DNA of 64,000 bases from Prostheceraeus crozeri (GCA_907163375.1 CAJQUW010011506.1:310001-374000), one strand, 5' to 3'; positions 33,445 through 42,580 are shown, counted from the first letter of the stretch. Numbers and translations are program-made. The notes: generated from the letters alone by a model not told the origin.

Positions 33445-34014
33445 CTACAATTTGGTTTTCATGAAACATTTTTTCAAATCACATATGATGGGAGGCACAT
33501 CACTTATGTCTTTAATGCCGGTTATCACAATCTTTCCATTATGGAACACATGAACATGATATGGATGCCAGTTAGGCAATTGAGCTGCTGGAAATAGCTC
33601 CACTTCATAAGTTAGATTATGTGATGATGTAACTTTACGGAAATCATAGTGATAGTGTAATTCACATAACACGGTCATTGTCTTCACTTTCCAATCAGAT
33701 AATGAATCACCAAGTAAATGTTCCAAAGTTAAGTGTAGATATGAGAGATCACCCTCCATGACCCTTCCAATACATTGGATTGTTCCATTTGGAAAGAATA
33801 GGATAGTGAGAGATCTATCCTTCCTCTGAATCCTCCATGTTAACATTGAGGGTCTTCCAAGATGTAAGCTCGTTGTCGGCTTCAATTTGCGTTTTATCAG
33901 TAACCATTGTTTTCGGTTGGGTATATTCCTCTCGATCTCTTGTAGATTGAGTTTTGACTTTGCTTTTGTAGTTAACATCCGATTTACAACTTCCAACCGT
34001 TTGATGTCCTCCAT
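33445..34014 (-). CDS. TBP-like protein (TATA-binding protein fold, two repeats)
   Basis: 189 residues from an ATG. The first 65 residues are a basic linker. The rest looks like the saddle fold of TATA-binding protein as two repeats. Repeat 1 has MLTWRIQRKDRSLTILFFPN followed by GTIQCIGRVMEG. Repeat 2 has YEVELFPAAQL, then YHVHVFHNGKIVITGIKD and a closing helix. The patterns (strand, F-x-N/S-G-K/T-I-x-x-T/I-G, and the ELFP turn) match both halves of eukaryotic TBP, but the sequence is very diverged and the DNA-intercalating phenylalanines are not all clear. It may direct transcription of the element. It overlaps the PC4-like gene by 200 bases in another frame. Confidence 0.65.
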   Translation of the reverse strand: MEDIKRLEVVNRMLTTKAKSKLNLQEIERNIPNRKQWLLIKRKLKPTTSLHLGRPSMLTWRIQRKDRSLTILFFPNGTIQCIGRVMEGDLSYLHLTLEHLLGDSLSDWKVKTMTVLCELHYHYDFRKVTSSHNLTYEVELFPAAQLPNWHPYHVHVFHNGKIVITGIKDISDVPPIICDLKKCFMKTKL

Positions 34015-34375
34015 CTTTAATGAATGACGTTATCTGTGGTAGTATCTCCCTTGTAAAGGTTTCCCATGTGACGTCACTGAAACGAAAAAATCGATATTCA
34101 ACATCTTCACGTTTTGGTGAACAGACGTATAGTTTGACTGATGAATCACACTTTATCCATACCTTGTCATCGAGAGGAATCTTGATCCGAGTCTTATGGT
34201 TGTCAATGAGATCCGCAAAGTCTTTCAGTGAAGGTAATGAGTCAATACTAATGCAAACGCCACGATGTTTTCGATCACTATTTGCTATTGAATGACGAAA
34301 TGCTATTCTTTTAGAATTTGTTATGTGAACGTTTTGAACGTCACTAAGTTTCCATGTTCTAATGTAATGAGGCAT
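33815..34375 (-). CDS. PC4-like protein, overlapping the TBP-like gene
   Basis: 186 residues from the first ATG (MPHYIRTWKLSD); the frame upstream opens only with TTG. Residues 1-55 (KRIAFRHSIANSDRKHRGVCI, then LPSLKDFADLIDNHKT) resemble the strands and closing helix of the PC4/p15 single-strand DNA-binding coactivator. Residues 60-110 (VKLYVCSP, VEYRFFRFSDVTWETF, ILPQI) may be a second copy. The last 70 residues are a polar linker reading over the start of the TBP-like gene. If a frameshift or splice joined the two, the product would be a PC4-TBP fusion. I cannot decide between fusion and overlap. Confidence 0.4.
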   Translation of the reverse strand: MPHYIRTWKLSDVQNVHITNSKRIAFRHSIANSDRKHRGVCISIDSLPSLKDFADLIDNHKTRIKIPLDDKVWIKCDSSVKLYVCSPKREDVEYRFFRFSDVTWETFTREILPQITSFIKDGGHQTVGSCKSDVNYKSKVKTQSTRDREEYTQPKTMVTDKTQIEADNELTSWKTLNVNMEDSEEG

Positions 34376-34713
34376 GTTCCGAAAGCTATGTTTCAAATTT
34401 AGGTTTAATGTTTGCCTAAAGTTTGTTATTTTATTAGCTCAACATATCGGAATGATGTTGAGTACAAATTCTTCACATATTCATTCACATTAGGACTACC
34501 TATTTATTAGTAATCATTTCTACATATCGGAAAGATGTAGAAATTTCAATTTTAGTAAGACTACTTATGTATTAGTAAGTGTTGCTACATGTCGGAAGAT
34601 GCAGCAATCGCAAGATCTATTACAAGTGGAATATTATATTGTTTTTATTTAGACTTATTCTACATCACCTGTGACAGGAAGGCATCTCCTTCTCTTCGAC
34701 GGTGGGGGAAGAC
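34376..34713. promoter_or_regulatory. Three related stem-loops between polB and the PC4/TBP-like genes
   Basis: Hairpin 1 has stem 34438-34445/34455-34462, hairpin 2 has 34516-34525/34535-34544, and hairpin 3 has 34582-34590/34599-34607. Their loops are ATCGGAATG, ATCGGAAAG and GTCGGAAG, so TCGGAA is constant. Stem bases change in pairs between copies (for example T-A in hairpin 2 is G-C in hairpin 3). Hairpins 2 and 3 lie in a 65-bp tandem duplication. They are 3' of polB and in the leader or promoter of the next leftward gene. Confidence 0.8.
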
Positions 34714-35705
34714 CTAGGCTGTAGTTTCCATATGGTAATGATAAATTTTTATCCAGCCAACAGCCTTATCCTCCCAAAGTGAAAGACCTCGCTTCCTAAA
34801 TGATTTTGTGCTAACTATGTGATTTTTTGAATTTATAATTGTCATATCTTCAGTTGTATCATTCTCACTATAATAGACACTCCTATAGTCATCATGTTTC
34901 AATTTTTTAACTGCTGCTCTCTGAATTCCTTTTGCACGTTTGATGCTATGATTCGTAGAGTCTAGATATTTCATGGAATACATTTTCGGTTTTAGTAGGA
35001 TCATTTCCTCAAGCAACTTTCCAGCACACTCATCCTTAAAACAACCTAATCTAGCTTTGTTTGTAGTTGAGTATAGTCGGTGATGACTGTCATAGTTTGA
35101 AGAGTCAAACTTTTCGCCGAAGTATAGAAGTATATCTTCCAGACGGACGGATGGTGATGTGTATAAACATAGGAAGAAACTGTCGGTATCACCTCCACAA
35201 AGCCGCGTTCTATTTATCAGTGGACACCCTTTTAGATCATTGTAATATAATTGATACATTTCCAACTTACTATAGTCAAGTACTGCTTGACCAACATATA
35301 TTAATTTATTTAAAACTATTGAAGGTTTGTACATTTCCATACCAACCAGATCTTCATCAAATATTTTGTGTTGAACATAGAGAGGATGATTTGACAATTT
35401 CAGTAAATGTTTCTCATTGTTGACTAGTTTAAATTTTTTCCTTCTCCTTACATTTTCCATTGTTTTACCATATAAAGAATTATTTTTCAATTTGTAGAAT
35501 GACTTTTCGAAGTCAGTGTTTGATTGAGCCCTCTTTTGAGAGTTCATATCAATGTCTGTTTTTAACCAAGGCTTTTGTGTGAATTTTATGCCACTATGAA
35601 TCTTCTTGATTCTCATGCCCATGCTCAAGTAAAATTTTAAAATTGAATAGTGGACTACATAATTTTCCCTATCAAATTGATGGAGCAGAAGTTTCTTGAT
35701 AGAAG
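34714..35705 (-). pseudogene. PolB: DNA polymerase B, C-terminal part (after a frameshift)
   Basis: This minus-strand frame carries the rest of the polymerase domain. Motif B is KLKNNSLYGKTMENV and motif C is GGDTDSFFLCLY with both catalytic aspartates, followed by the thumb region (KPKMYSMKYL, AKGIQRAAVKKL). It has no proper start. It continues the frame at 35655-38510 after a one-base shift located at about 35690-35705, in a short run of T/C. All catalytic motifs are preserved on both sides, so the shift is recent or a sequencing error. Confidence 0.9.
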
Positions 35706-38510
35706 AAAATGTGTATTTGGTCTTACTTTTTCATATAGATTTTTCATATAGTGTGAAAACATTCTCTTTTCAATCATCTGCATTTCTGGAGCTAATGGGA
35801 AATCGGCAGTGTCATCATGAATGGCTGCAGGATACTCTAAATCTAAATCAAAAATGTAGCCGATTTCACCATCATCATCTATATTTTGAACATTTTCTTC
35901 ATTTAAAAAATTATCTAATTCACTTTCATTCAACCATTTGAAATTTGACTGGGGTAGATTTCTACTGAGTGGAGAACCATAAAGGTTATTAACATCTAAG
36001 TAGGTCAAATGTCGACTTTCATGTGTATTATTTCCTAATTCCTCAATGCGTGCACGCGCTCGGTGAATGTTGGTGAAAGTCATACCCCCTCTAATTCCTC
36101 GTTCAAATAGATTGTACATATTTTCATCTTGTATGTAGTGTGGGGGATCATTGGAAGAGAAATTTAGTGCTGAGGTAAAGCTAAGATGTGGGAGACTGAC
36201 AAAATGTACAGGGTCGACTTCATCCTCACGTTGACTCAATGCTCTAAGCACTTCAAATATGTCTGCCAACAATAAAACATCTAACTTCAGATATGCCAGC
36301 ATGTAATCACCAAATGTGCTACAATCAAATTCAATCCACGCCTTGTTAGCGTGTTCATATTCACTATCGGAACAGTGCTCACGAGTAAGATCATTATAGA
36401 ATTCAAATTGTGGTGGTAGACAGTCTTCCGTCAACGTGTTTAAGTTTTTGAAGTATGAATATGGAAACACTCCCTTCTGATATAAAACATTATCACTTAA
36501 TTGTGGAAATTCTACCCTCAATGTCTCTACATGCTCATACGTTTGCAAGCCCTTGGCTAATTCACTCAAGGATGCACTTAGAAATTGATATGAGTCTAAG
36601 AATTTTAGTTTAAAATATACTGTCTTCCCTTTGTATTCATTTACAGGGACACTGGCGGATAAAGTTATATATTTTTCAGCAGTTGCTGCTACAACATCTA
36701 ATTTCCAAGACTTCATTCTTCCAATCGCTTTATAGCAAACGATGTGGCTATCATAATTTTTAAAATTGTGGAAAAATATGGGCAGCTCCCGTCTGTTAAG
36801 TCTTAACCGGAGATTGCATTTCCTACATAATGTTTGCCTATATCGTCCGGTGATATGATCATGATCACGAACTTTTATGACTTCATCGCTGAATTTTGAT
36901 TTACATTTGTTGCAACATTCTGCATTCTCGTGGCGTGCTTTTTCATCCGCTGACAGTGACATTGGCTGCCTAGTTGTTGCACATTGGTTGTCAAATAAGT
37001 CTTGGGCTACAGTTTCTAAGTGGTGCAAGAAACTAATAATGCAATTTTCTCCCTCAAAGAGGTAATACTTGTTTTCAAATTTTGATTGAAGGGCATTATG
37101 CCAGACATGATAAGCTCCAATAGCCGCAGGTTTATGTATTTTATTATCAATGTAGCACTCTATATCTGCATAAATTACTAAAGGAGGACTTAGTTGATAT
37201 TCCATGCTACTTGTTAGTACTTTTAGATCCGATGGCATTTTTTCTATTTGTGCTTTTCCTCGAATACAAAACTGGAAGTGTCGTTCTAGTGTTCTTTTAT
37301 ATGTGAATGACTGAGTGCATCTTTCGCAGAAGTATTTATGTCTTTTTAAAGTTCTCCTATACAATCTTGACAGCTTTGGAATTCCACAATAGTGTGCTGC
37401 TCCATTGTTTAGAATTAGCAAAATATTAACCGTTTGCCTACCAGTAAAGTTACTATTATAACGAACACCTTTGAGTCCATTTTCATAAAAGTGAATGTTA
37501 ATTTTAATATCATTATTTTTCTCAAATTTTGGAATATCTTTAATTGATACTGGTGTGGAAATGCCTTCCATATTTAGCTCAGATGTCCACTCACTATATG
37601 ATTTTACTTCATTCCTTGAATAAGGTACTTCATTATAATGCAATATTGATAAAACTGCATATAGGAAGCAATCATTTGCATTTGAATTAACATTAATGAC
37701 AGCTTTAGAGTTTTTTAACTTCTTTGGTAGAGGAAATGATTGTCCACCTGACAGTATTGGACTTGTTATTACATTGAACTCTATATTTTGTACATCATCT
37801 ATAATCCAATTGCTACCCTTTTTTGTGGAGGCTTCAATATGATTTATTAGACTATTTAGATGATCCTGAAACCAAGCATCATAGTCATAAATATAGTTTG
37901 AGGATGATGAGGTAAAGTGTGCGAGAAAAGTTTCTTCTTCTTGAGGATTAGAACGGACATAACGAATTTGTGCAATCAGACGACCGCGCAATTGATAGCT
38001 CCTTAGTAAGTCAGACACTAAATTCCCTAACATGGAACGCATGCTTTCTAAGAATGATGTTATGTCCACAGTAGGTGTTGTTGGCGTGATATCATACACA
38101 CGTGCATGGCCATTGAGTGCGCTTTCACTGAGACTAACAGTTCCATAGTTATTATGCATATTCATCTCACTATTTGTGTTATGTACATTCATATGCTGTC
38201 GAAATCTACTTATAGAGTTATACGTTTTGCCACACCGAGAGCAGTATTGCATAAAGTTTTGTATGTTAGTTGAAGCGCTGGTTGTTGGCTTAGAAGTAGA
38301 TCTATTTTGATTATTTGAATTTGACTCTGTTATGCTATCATTCGGTTTATTATTGCATACAAGTTTATGCCTCTTAAGATTATCCATCCTATTCGTCTTA
38401 TATGGACACTTGCTACATTGATATGTTTTTCCTAACTTAAAAAATTTCTCATGTCGTTGCAAATTGCCTATGAGAGTGAACACTTTTCCACACTTGGTAC
38501 AGACAACCAT
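35655..38510 (-). pseudogene. PolB: Protein-primed DNA polymerase B, N-terminal and exonuclease part
   Basis: 951 codons from an ATG with a TATA box upstream. C2H2-like fingers lie at residues 4-20, 32-53 and 90-110, with another at 395-415. Residues 270-380 (NDCF with C281, AHYC with H373) resemble a papain/OTU-like fold. Exonuclease motifs are YADIE (447-451), FHNFKNYDSH (580-589) and YLKLDVLLLAD (740-750). RDHDHITGRYR (548-558) with flanking cysteines 533, 536, 562 and 565 is an endonuclease VII-like zinc insert. Motif A is YLDVNNLYG (837-845). It replicates the element by protein priming in this family. The frame breaks near residue 936. Confidence 0.93.
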
Positions 38511-38542
38511 GATTATTGATGAGGATTGAAATTAGCAAGCCC

Positions 38543-38571
38543 TTATATACATCTACCATCTAATGACGTCA
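38543..38571 (-). promoter_or_regulatory. polB promoter: TATA box and consensus CRE
   Basis: On the minus strand TATATAA (38543-38549) lies 33 bases before the polB ATG. A perfect palindromic cAMP-response element TGACGTCA (38564-38571) is just upstream of it. A further GCGTCATCA half site follows at about 38572-38580. Confidence 0.75.
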
Positions 38572-38661
38572 GCGTCATCACCAGCCAATACCGTATGTTC
38601 CGATCTGTTGTAAAGAGAAAACACATAAAATTTTCAGTAATTAATTTTCAAAGAAAAAAAG

Positions 38662-40616
38662 TCAAAGTTTAACACATTTCACAATACCATTGTGGTACAA
38701 CTTCAAGTGGCTGCAGCTTTCACTGCAGCCACCCAAGTCGTCCATCCTCGTTAGACGCACCTTTCTAATGGCATTGTCTCTGCACTCGATGTGCACCAAT
38801 GTTTCTTTGTCGTGCCTCTGAATGTTGGTTACTTGCGAGGCCAACAGGAGGTTTGATTGAGTTATATTTTGTAAGGACTCAACCAAACCTCTGTTGTCCT
38901 CTATTAGTTGAGCCTCACGGGCCTCTGACTCCCATAGACGCTCTTGACAACGGCGTAGTTTTGAGTACATGTCTTCATCCGTCGTTGCATCGAGGTCGAC
39001 ATCATACTCTCGCACTGGGAGAGGGGCCTTGGGAACTGTAGCAGGAGCTGCGGCGGGATAGGAGGTGTCGCGGAGGAAGGAGCTGCGGCTGGGATCGGAG
39101 GTGACGGAGAGGAAGGAGCTGCGGGCGTTGGAGGGGGTGGGATCGGAGGTGCCGGACAAGAAGGAACTGCGGGCGATAGAGGACGCACAGGGGATGGAGG
39201 AGCAAGCGTCATCATCGGGGACAGCGGCAGGCGGACGCTCCAGCTTGGGGATGCCCGGATGTGGCTGAAGGACACCTCTTCCTGTGAGGCACACATGACG
39301 GACTCCTGTAAACAAAGGAAACAATTGTTTATTAGGATAATTGTCAACAAAGTAAGTTTCAAAATGTTTTAATAGAAAATTCTACACTGAAGCAGTTAAC
39401 CAAGCTTCATACTTACATTAGTAACAGATTCATTGTCATCATCGGATGACGAAGTTGGTGAATCGTCGGATGAGGATGATGTTGCAGAATCCTCGGATGA
39501 GGATGATTCGCGTATGGAGTAGGGCCTCTCCTCATTGTCCTCAATGGACGTGGTTGTCGCTGGCGTACTTAAAAAGCTCCTGTGCTTTTTAAGGGATAGA
39601 GATCGCACAGCCTGCAGCGGAAAAATGTGACAATATGTTTATATAAAGAGATAGACATAGACAGGTTTTCAAGGTGTTGTTGTTGTTGTCTGTTATCTGA
39701 GCGTAGACCACAACAATCACACTTACGGGGCTAGAAGCGAGTTTTTTGTCTCCTGGGGAATTCCCTCGAGGCAGCTTCGGGCATGCGGGGATTGATTGAA
39801 CACTTGGAAACAGCTAAAAAAGAGATTCATATTTGATTTCGTCTTAGAAACCATTAAGCAAATTAATTTGTTACCTTTCGCAAGTTTTCCACCACGTTTC
39901 CATCTTCAAACCCGACTGTCATCGCTTGAGGTGGTTCAGTCTGAAATGTTTTGACAACATTGATTTAATTATGCATATGAATAATAACCCAAGTAAATAG
40001 ATTCTCACATCTTTAACGATGAGTTTTTTCTGCACCAACACCTTTGTCTTCTTCGGTGGGGGCATCACCAAATCCTGAAATGTGTAAACGACATATGCTT
40101 ATATTGACTTAATGAAGTAGCATTTTATCTATCCCCAGTGGATCAGTTATTCGTTGAAACTAGGATTGACATCACTTACCTCAAAATCGCTGAAAGTCTC
40201 GTTGACAAATTCTCGGGACTTAGGGGCCTTCTTGGGAGCGCGAGACTTAGGGGCTTTCTTGGGAGGCTGTTGAGGTTCGTCCACCTGGGATAAAACACCT
40301 TCCACCGGCCTGTCCTTCGAAAAGAGGCGTTGCAACTTCTTTTTTTCATTACTAGAAGTCAAATTGATCCCTTTCCGTCCATTCTCAAGAGCACAGGGGG
40401 TATGACGAACAATGAAGGCCTTCGCCGAATCGGTGTTAGCCTTCATATCACTCCTTTCATACGTCCTACAGGAAAGGCAGTAGATGTAGGAGCAGTCTTC
40501 TCGGAAGGTGCACTCCATGTGCCCGCTTTTGTTGGCATGTCGAACGGGCAGTTGACATGTCTCACAAAAATGGAAGACGAGACGTTGTCGTGCGATACTC
40601 TCATGTCGAACCATTT
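38662..40616 (-). CDS. Spliced zinc-binding gene with phase-0 introns inside the Polinton
   Basis: Exons: 40616-40180 (ATG at 40614), 40074-40009, 39940-39875, 39813-39727, 39611-39417 and 39305-38662. All five introns are 68-111 bp with GT-AG ends and all are phase 0. Exon 1 has a Cys/His cluster (FCETCQLPVRHANKSGHMEC, YIYCLSC) that should bind zinc, then KKAPKSR repeats. Exon 5 is acidic and Ser-rich (SSSEDSATSSSSDDSPTSS). The last exon has a Pro/Ala/Ser-rich repeat, then a coiled coil (YSKLRRCQERLWESEAREAQ). In the last exon the coiled coil is in a different frame from the incoming one, so an indel in the repeat (about 39020-39060) or a missed intron must be assumed. I recognise no family; a regulatory or chromatin role is a guess. 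Confidence 0.65.
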
Positions 40617-41148
40617 CTGTAGAGGATAAAAAACTTTTATTATAATTTAATCCCTTATTAAATAAGAAATCATTTATGTACCACCTTCAAAGCTTTATTA
40701 AGTACTAGATTAATATTAGACAAATCTTAAGAAGAAATAAATTTATGGATGAAATAGAAACTGAGATTCGAAAGTTTAATTTCATTTCAAAGGGTTTGTT
40801 TATAAAAAGACATAAAATTTGGAAACAGCTGATTAATCATTATTTAATTACGAAATAATAATAGAATGAAAATGAGATTTCGAAAATTTCAACCATTAAA
40901 AAATTAGTTTAATTAAACAAGTTTGAACTTTATGGAAGCAGCTGATTTATATTTCTTTTAAATTGAAATAGACATAATAGAACGAAAGTAAAATTTTCGA
41001 AAATTTCAACCGTTAATGAATTCGTTTGATTAAACAAATTTGGATTCATACATCAACTATCAGATGACATTGAATTTTCATTTAAACATCTTTTTTATTT
41101 AGAAAGAATGTGTAAAAATACGGATGTCAATTGCACTTTTACTCAGAC

Positions 41149-41328
41149 TTATACAGTCATGTCTCTTCTGGATGACTTAATATAGGAAGAAAATAAAAAA
41201 AACATGGTTAATAATATAACATAAAGTGTTCCTATCCTAAAAACCCAAGCTTCTATATTTAAACCTATTTGGTTATAAAAACTTAATAATGTTCCTACTC
41301 CCGAATATCCTATAAAGTAGCAGAACAT
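41149..41328 (-). CDS. Possible small two-helix membrane protein
   Basis: 59 residues from the first ATG after the TATA box at 41448-41456. Two hydrophobic segments (MFCYFIGYSGVGTLLSFY and FRIGTLYVILLTMFFLF) are separated by a short loop, and the tail is basic (KSSRRD). Against it, GTGAGT at 41338-41343 is a good splice donor, and a good acceptor lies at 40617 just before the ATG of the zinc-binding gene. This segment may therefore be a 5'-UTR intron. Confidence 0.3.
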   Translation of the reverse strand: MFCYFIGYSGVGTLLSFYNQIGLNIEAWVFRIGTLYVILLTMFFLFSSYIKSSRRDMTV

Positions 41329-41343
41329 GACAATGAAACTCAC

Positions 41344-41425
41344 TTTAGAATTGTAATAAGAACCGGAGAACGGAGGAACGAAGAACGACGTCTGTTATGG
41401 ACACTAAATAATTTGAAAATGAGTG
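41344..41425 (-). other. Putative noncoding first exon of the spliced zinc-binding gene
   Basis: No ATG occurs from the expected start site (about 30 bases below the TATA box at 41448-41456) to the donor A|GTGAGT at 41343. The matching acceptor CCTCTACAG ends at 40617, two bases before the coding ATG at 40614. The implied intron is about 727 bp. This is inferred from signals only. Confidence 0.4.
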
Positions 41426-41447
41426 AAAATTCGTTGTGTGCAACTTC

Positions 41448-41498
41448 TTTATATATGAAATTCACAAAGCAACTATGAACAAAGACCTTATGACATCA
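41448..41498 (-). promoter_or_regulatory. TATA promoter with CRE-like site, leftward
   Basis: On the minus strand TATATAAAG (41448-41456) lies about 30 bases before the presumed start of the leader exon. A CRE-like TGATGTCA (plus TGACATCA) lies at about 41490-41497. Confidence 0.55.
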
Positions 41499-41744
41499 CA
41501 TCCTGGAATTGGTACGGTTAAACAAAATTGATAACTCAAACAAGAATTGGAACAGCTGGTTTATTTTTAACCTTAGAAATGGAAGTGCCATCATATGTGT
41601 TGAAAGATTTCTACATGTAAACAGTAGAGTGAATTCAAAGTAATATGAACTGATGGACTGATGTATTATTTGATATACATGTTATTATTAATAGTCATAT
41701 AATGATTCATATTTGAAGATATAAAAACGTGTGGTTTGAATAGA

Positions 41745-41875
41745 ACATTAAAATTTGAATCAAGCGCTAAATTTCGAAAATTCAAATTTGGCGCGAAAAT
41801 TCGAATAATCAAATTTAAAGACTTTTTCGGAAATTTGAATTTCGCGCCAAAATTCAAATAATCAAATTAAAATAC
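41745..41875. promoter_or_regulatory. AT-rich block with two perfect inverted E2F sites
   Basis: TTTGGCGCGAAAA at 41787-41799 and TTTCGCGCCAAAA at 41840-41852 both match the E2F consensus TTTSSCGC with flanking A/T on each side. They face each other within an imperfect inverted repeat. Each is followed by AATTC(G/A)AATAATCAAAT as a direct repeat. E2F controls S-phase genes, and DNA viruses often use such sites. Confidence 0.75.
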
Positions 41876-41876
41876 T

Positions 41877-41965
41877 AGGTTAGGGTTAAGGGTTAGGGTT
41901 AGGGTTAAGGTTAGGGTTAGGGTTAGGGTTAAGGTTAGGGTTAGGGTTTAGGTTAGGGTTAGGGA
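41877..41965 (+). repeat. Telomere-like TTAGGG repeat inside the element
   Basis: About 89 bp of TTAGGG with occasional TTAAGG and TTTAGG variants. TTAGGG is the usual animal telomere repeat. It is interstitial here: unique Polinton sequence lies on both sides and the right terminal repeat is 2 kb away. Confidence 0.95.
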
Positions 41966-42000
41966 AGCAAGAAGAGTATCTATGGCACCCGGAACCCATG

Positions 42001-42095
42001 GGTAAATAAATTTTCGAGTGCGCGAAGCGCACTCGAAAATTTATTTACCATATAATCCGAAAAATTTCGAGGGCGCGAAGCGCCCTCGAAATTTT
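42001..42095. repeat. Two perfect hairpins with GCGAAGC tips
   Basis: Hairpin A (42001-42049) has a 23-bp perfect stem and a GAA loop. Hairpin B (42061-42095) has a 16-bp perfect stem and the same GAA loop. Both tips read GCGAAGC, which is known to form an unusually stable DNA mini-hairpin. The stems differ in length and sequence outside the shared CGAG-N-GCGC part, so they are related but not simple copies. A C/G tract follows at about 42099-42107. Confidence 0.92.
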
Positions 42096-42249
42096 GAGGC
42101 CCCCCCCGCCGTGTATGAAGTGTATGAAGGTCAAAGGTCAAGGTCAAGTGTAGAGGTTTGTATATTATGGTCATTTTTGGTTGTAAAACTTTAACTTTGA
42201 AAATTTGTAAACTTAGTCATTTTTGTAAAAAAACTTGGAATTTTTCAAG

Positions 42250-42580
42250 TTGCATACAGATGCATACAACTAGGATTTTTTCATCAAATGGGTACATACA
42301 ATATATCATTCGAATGCTCTTTTCATGCTGCTTCTAATGGTGTATTGTATGACACATGTATGACATATAACTAGAGAGCTACATGTCTTTAAAGAATGGG
42401 CTAAAAACTTAGTGAATTTAAAAATCTAACATTTGTCTGCTTGCATACAGTTGCATACAACTAGGATTTTCCCATCGAATAGGTACATACCTTATATCAT
42501 TCTAAAGGTCTTTTCATTCTCATTCTTATGGTGTCGTGTATGACACATGTATGATATCATCCTGGACTGCTACAAGCATT
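42250..42580. repeat. Duplicated noncoding block with 191-bp period
   Basis: The first copy starts TGCATACAGATGCATACAAC at 42251, the second TGCATACAGTTGCATACAAC at 42442. Similarity continues through TAGGATTTT, GGTACATAC, ATATCATTC, CTTTTCAT and ATGACACATGTATGA for about 140 bp in each. No coding frame is conserved. Confidence 0.85.

Noticed and set aside
41877..41965. Chromosome end
   Set aside because: Unique sequence and Polinton genes continue on both sides for kilobases, so it is interstitial.
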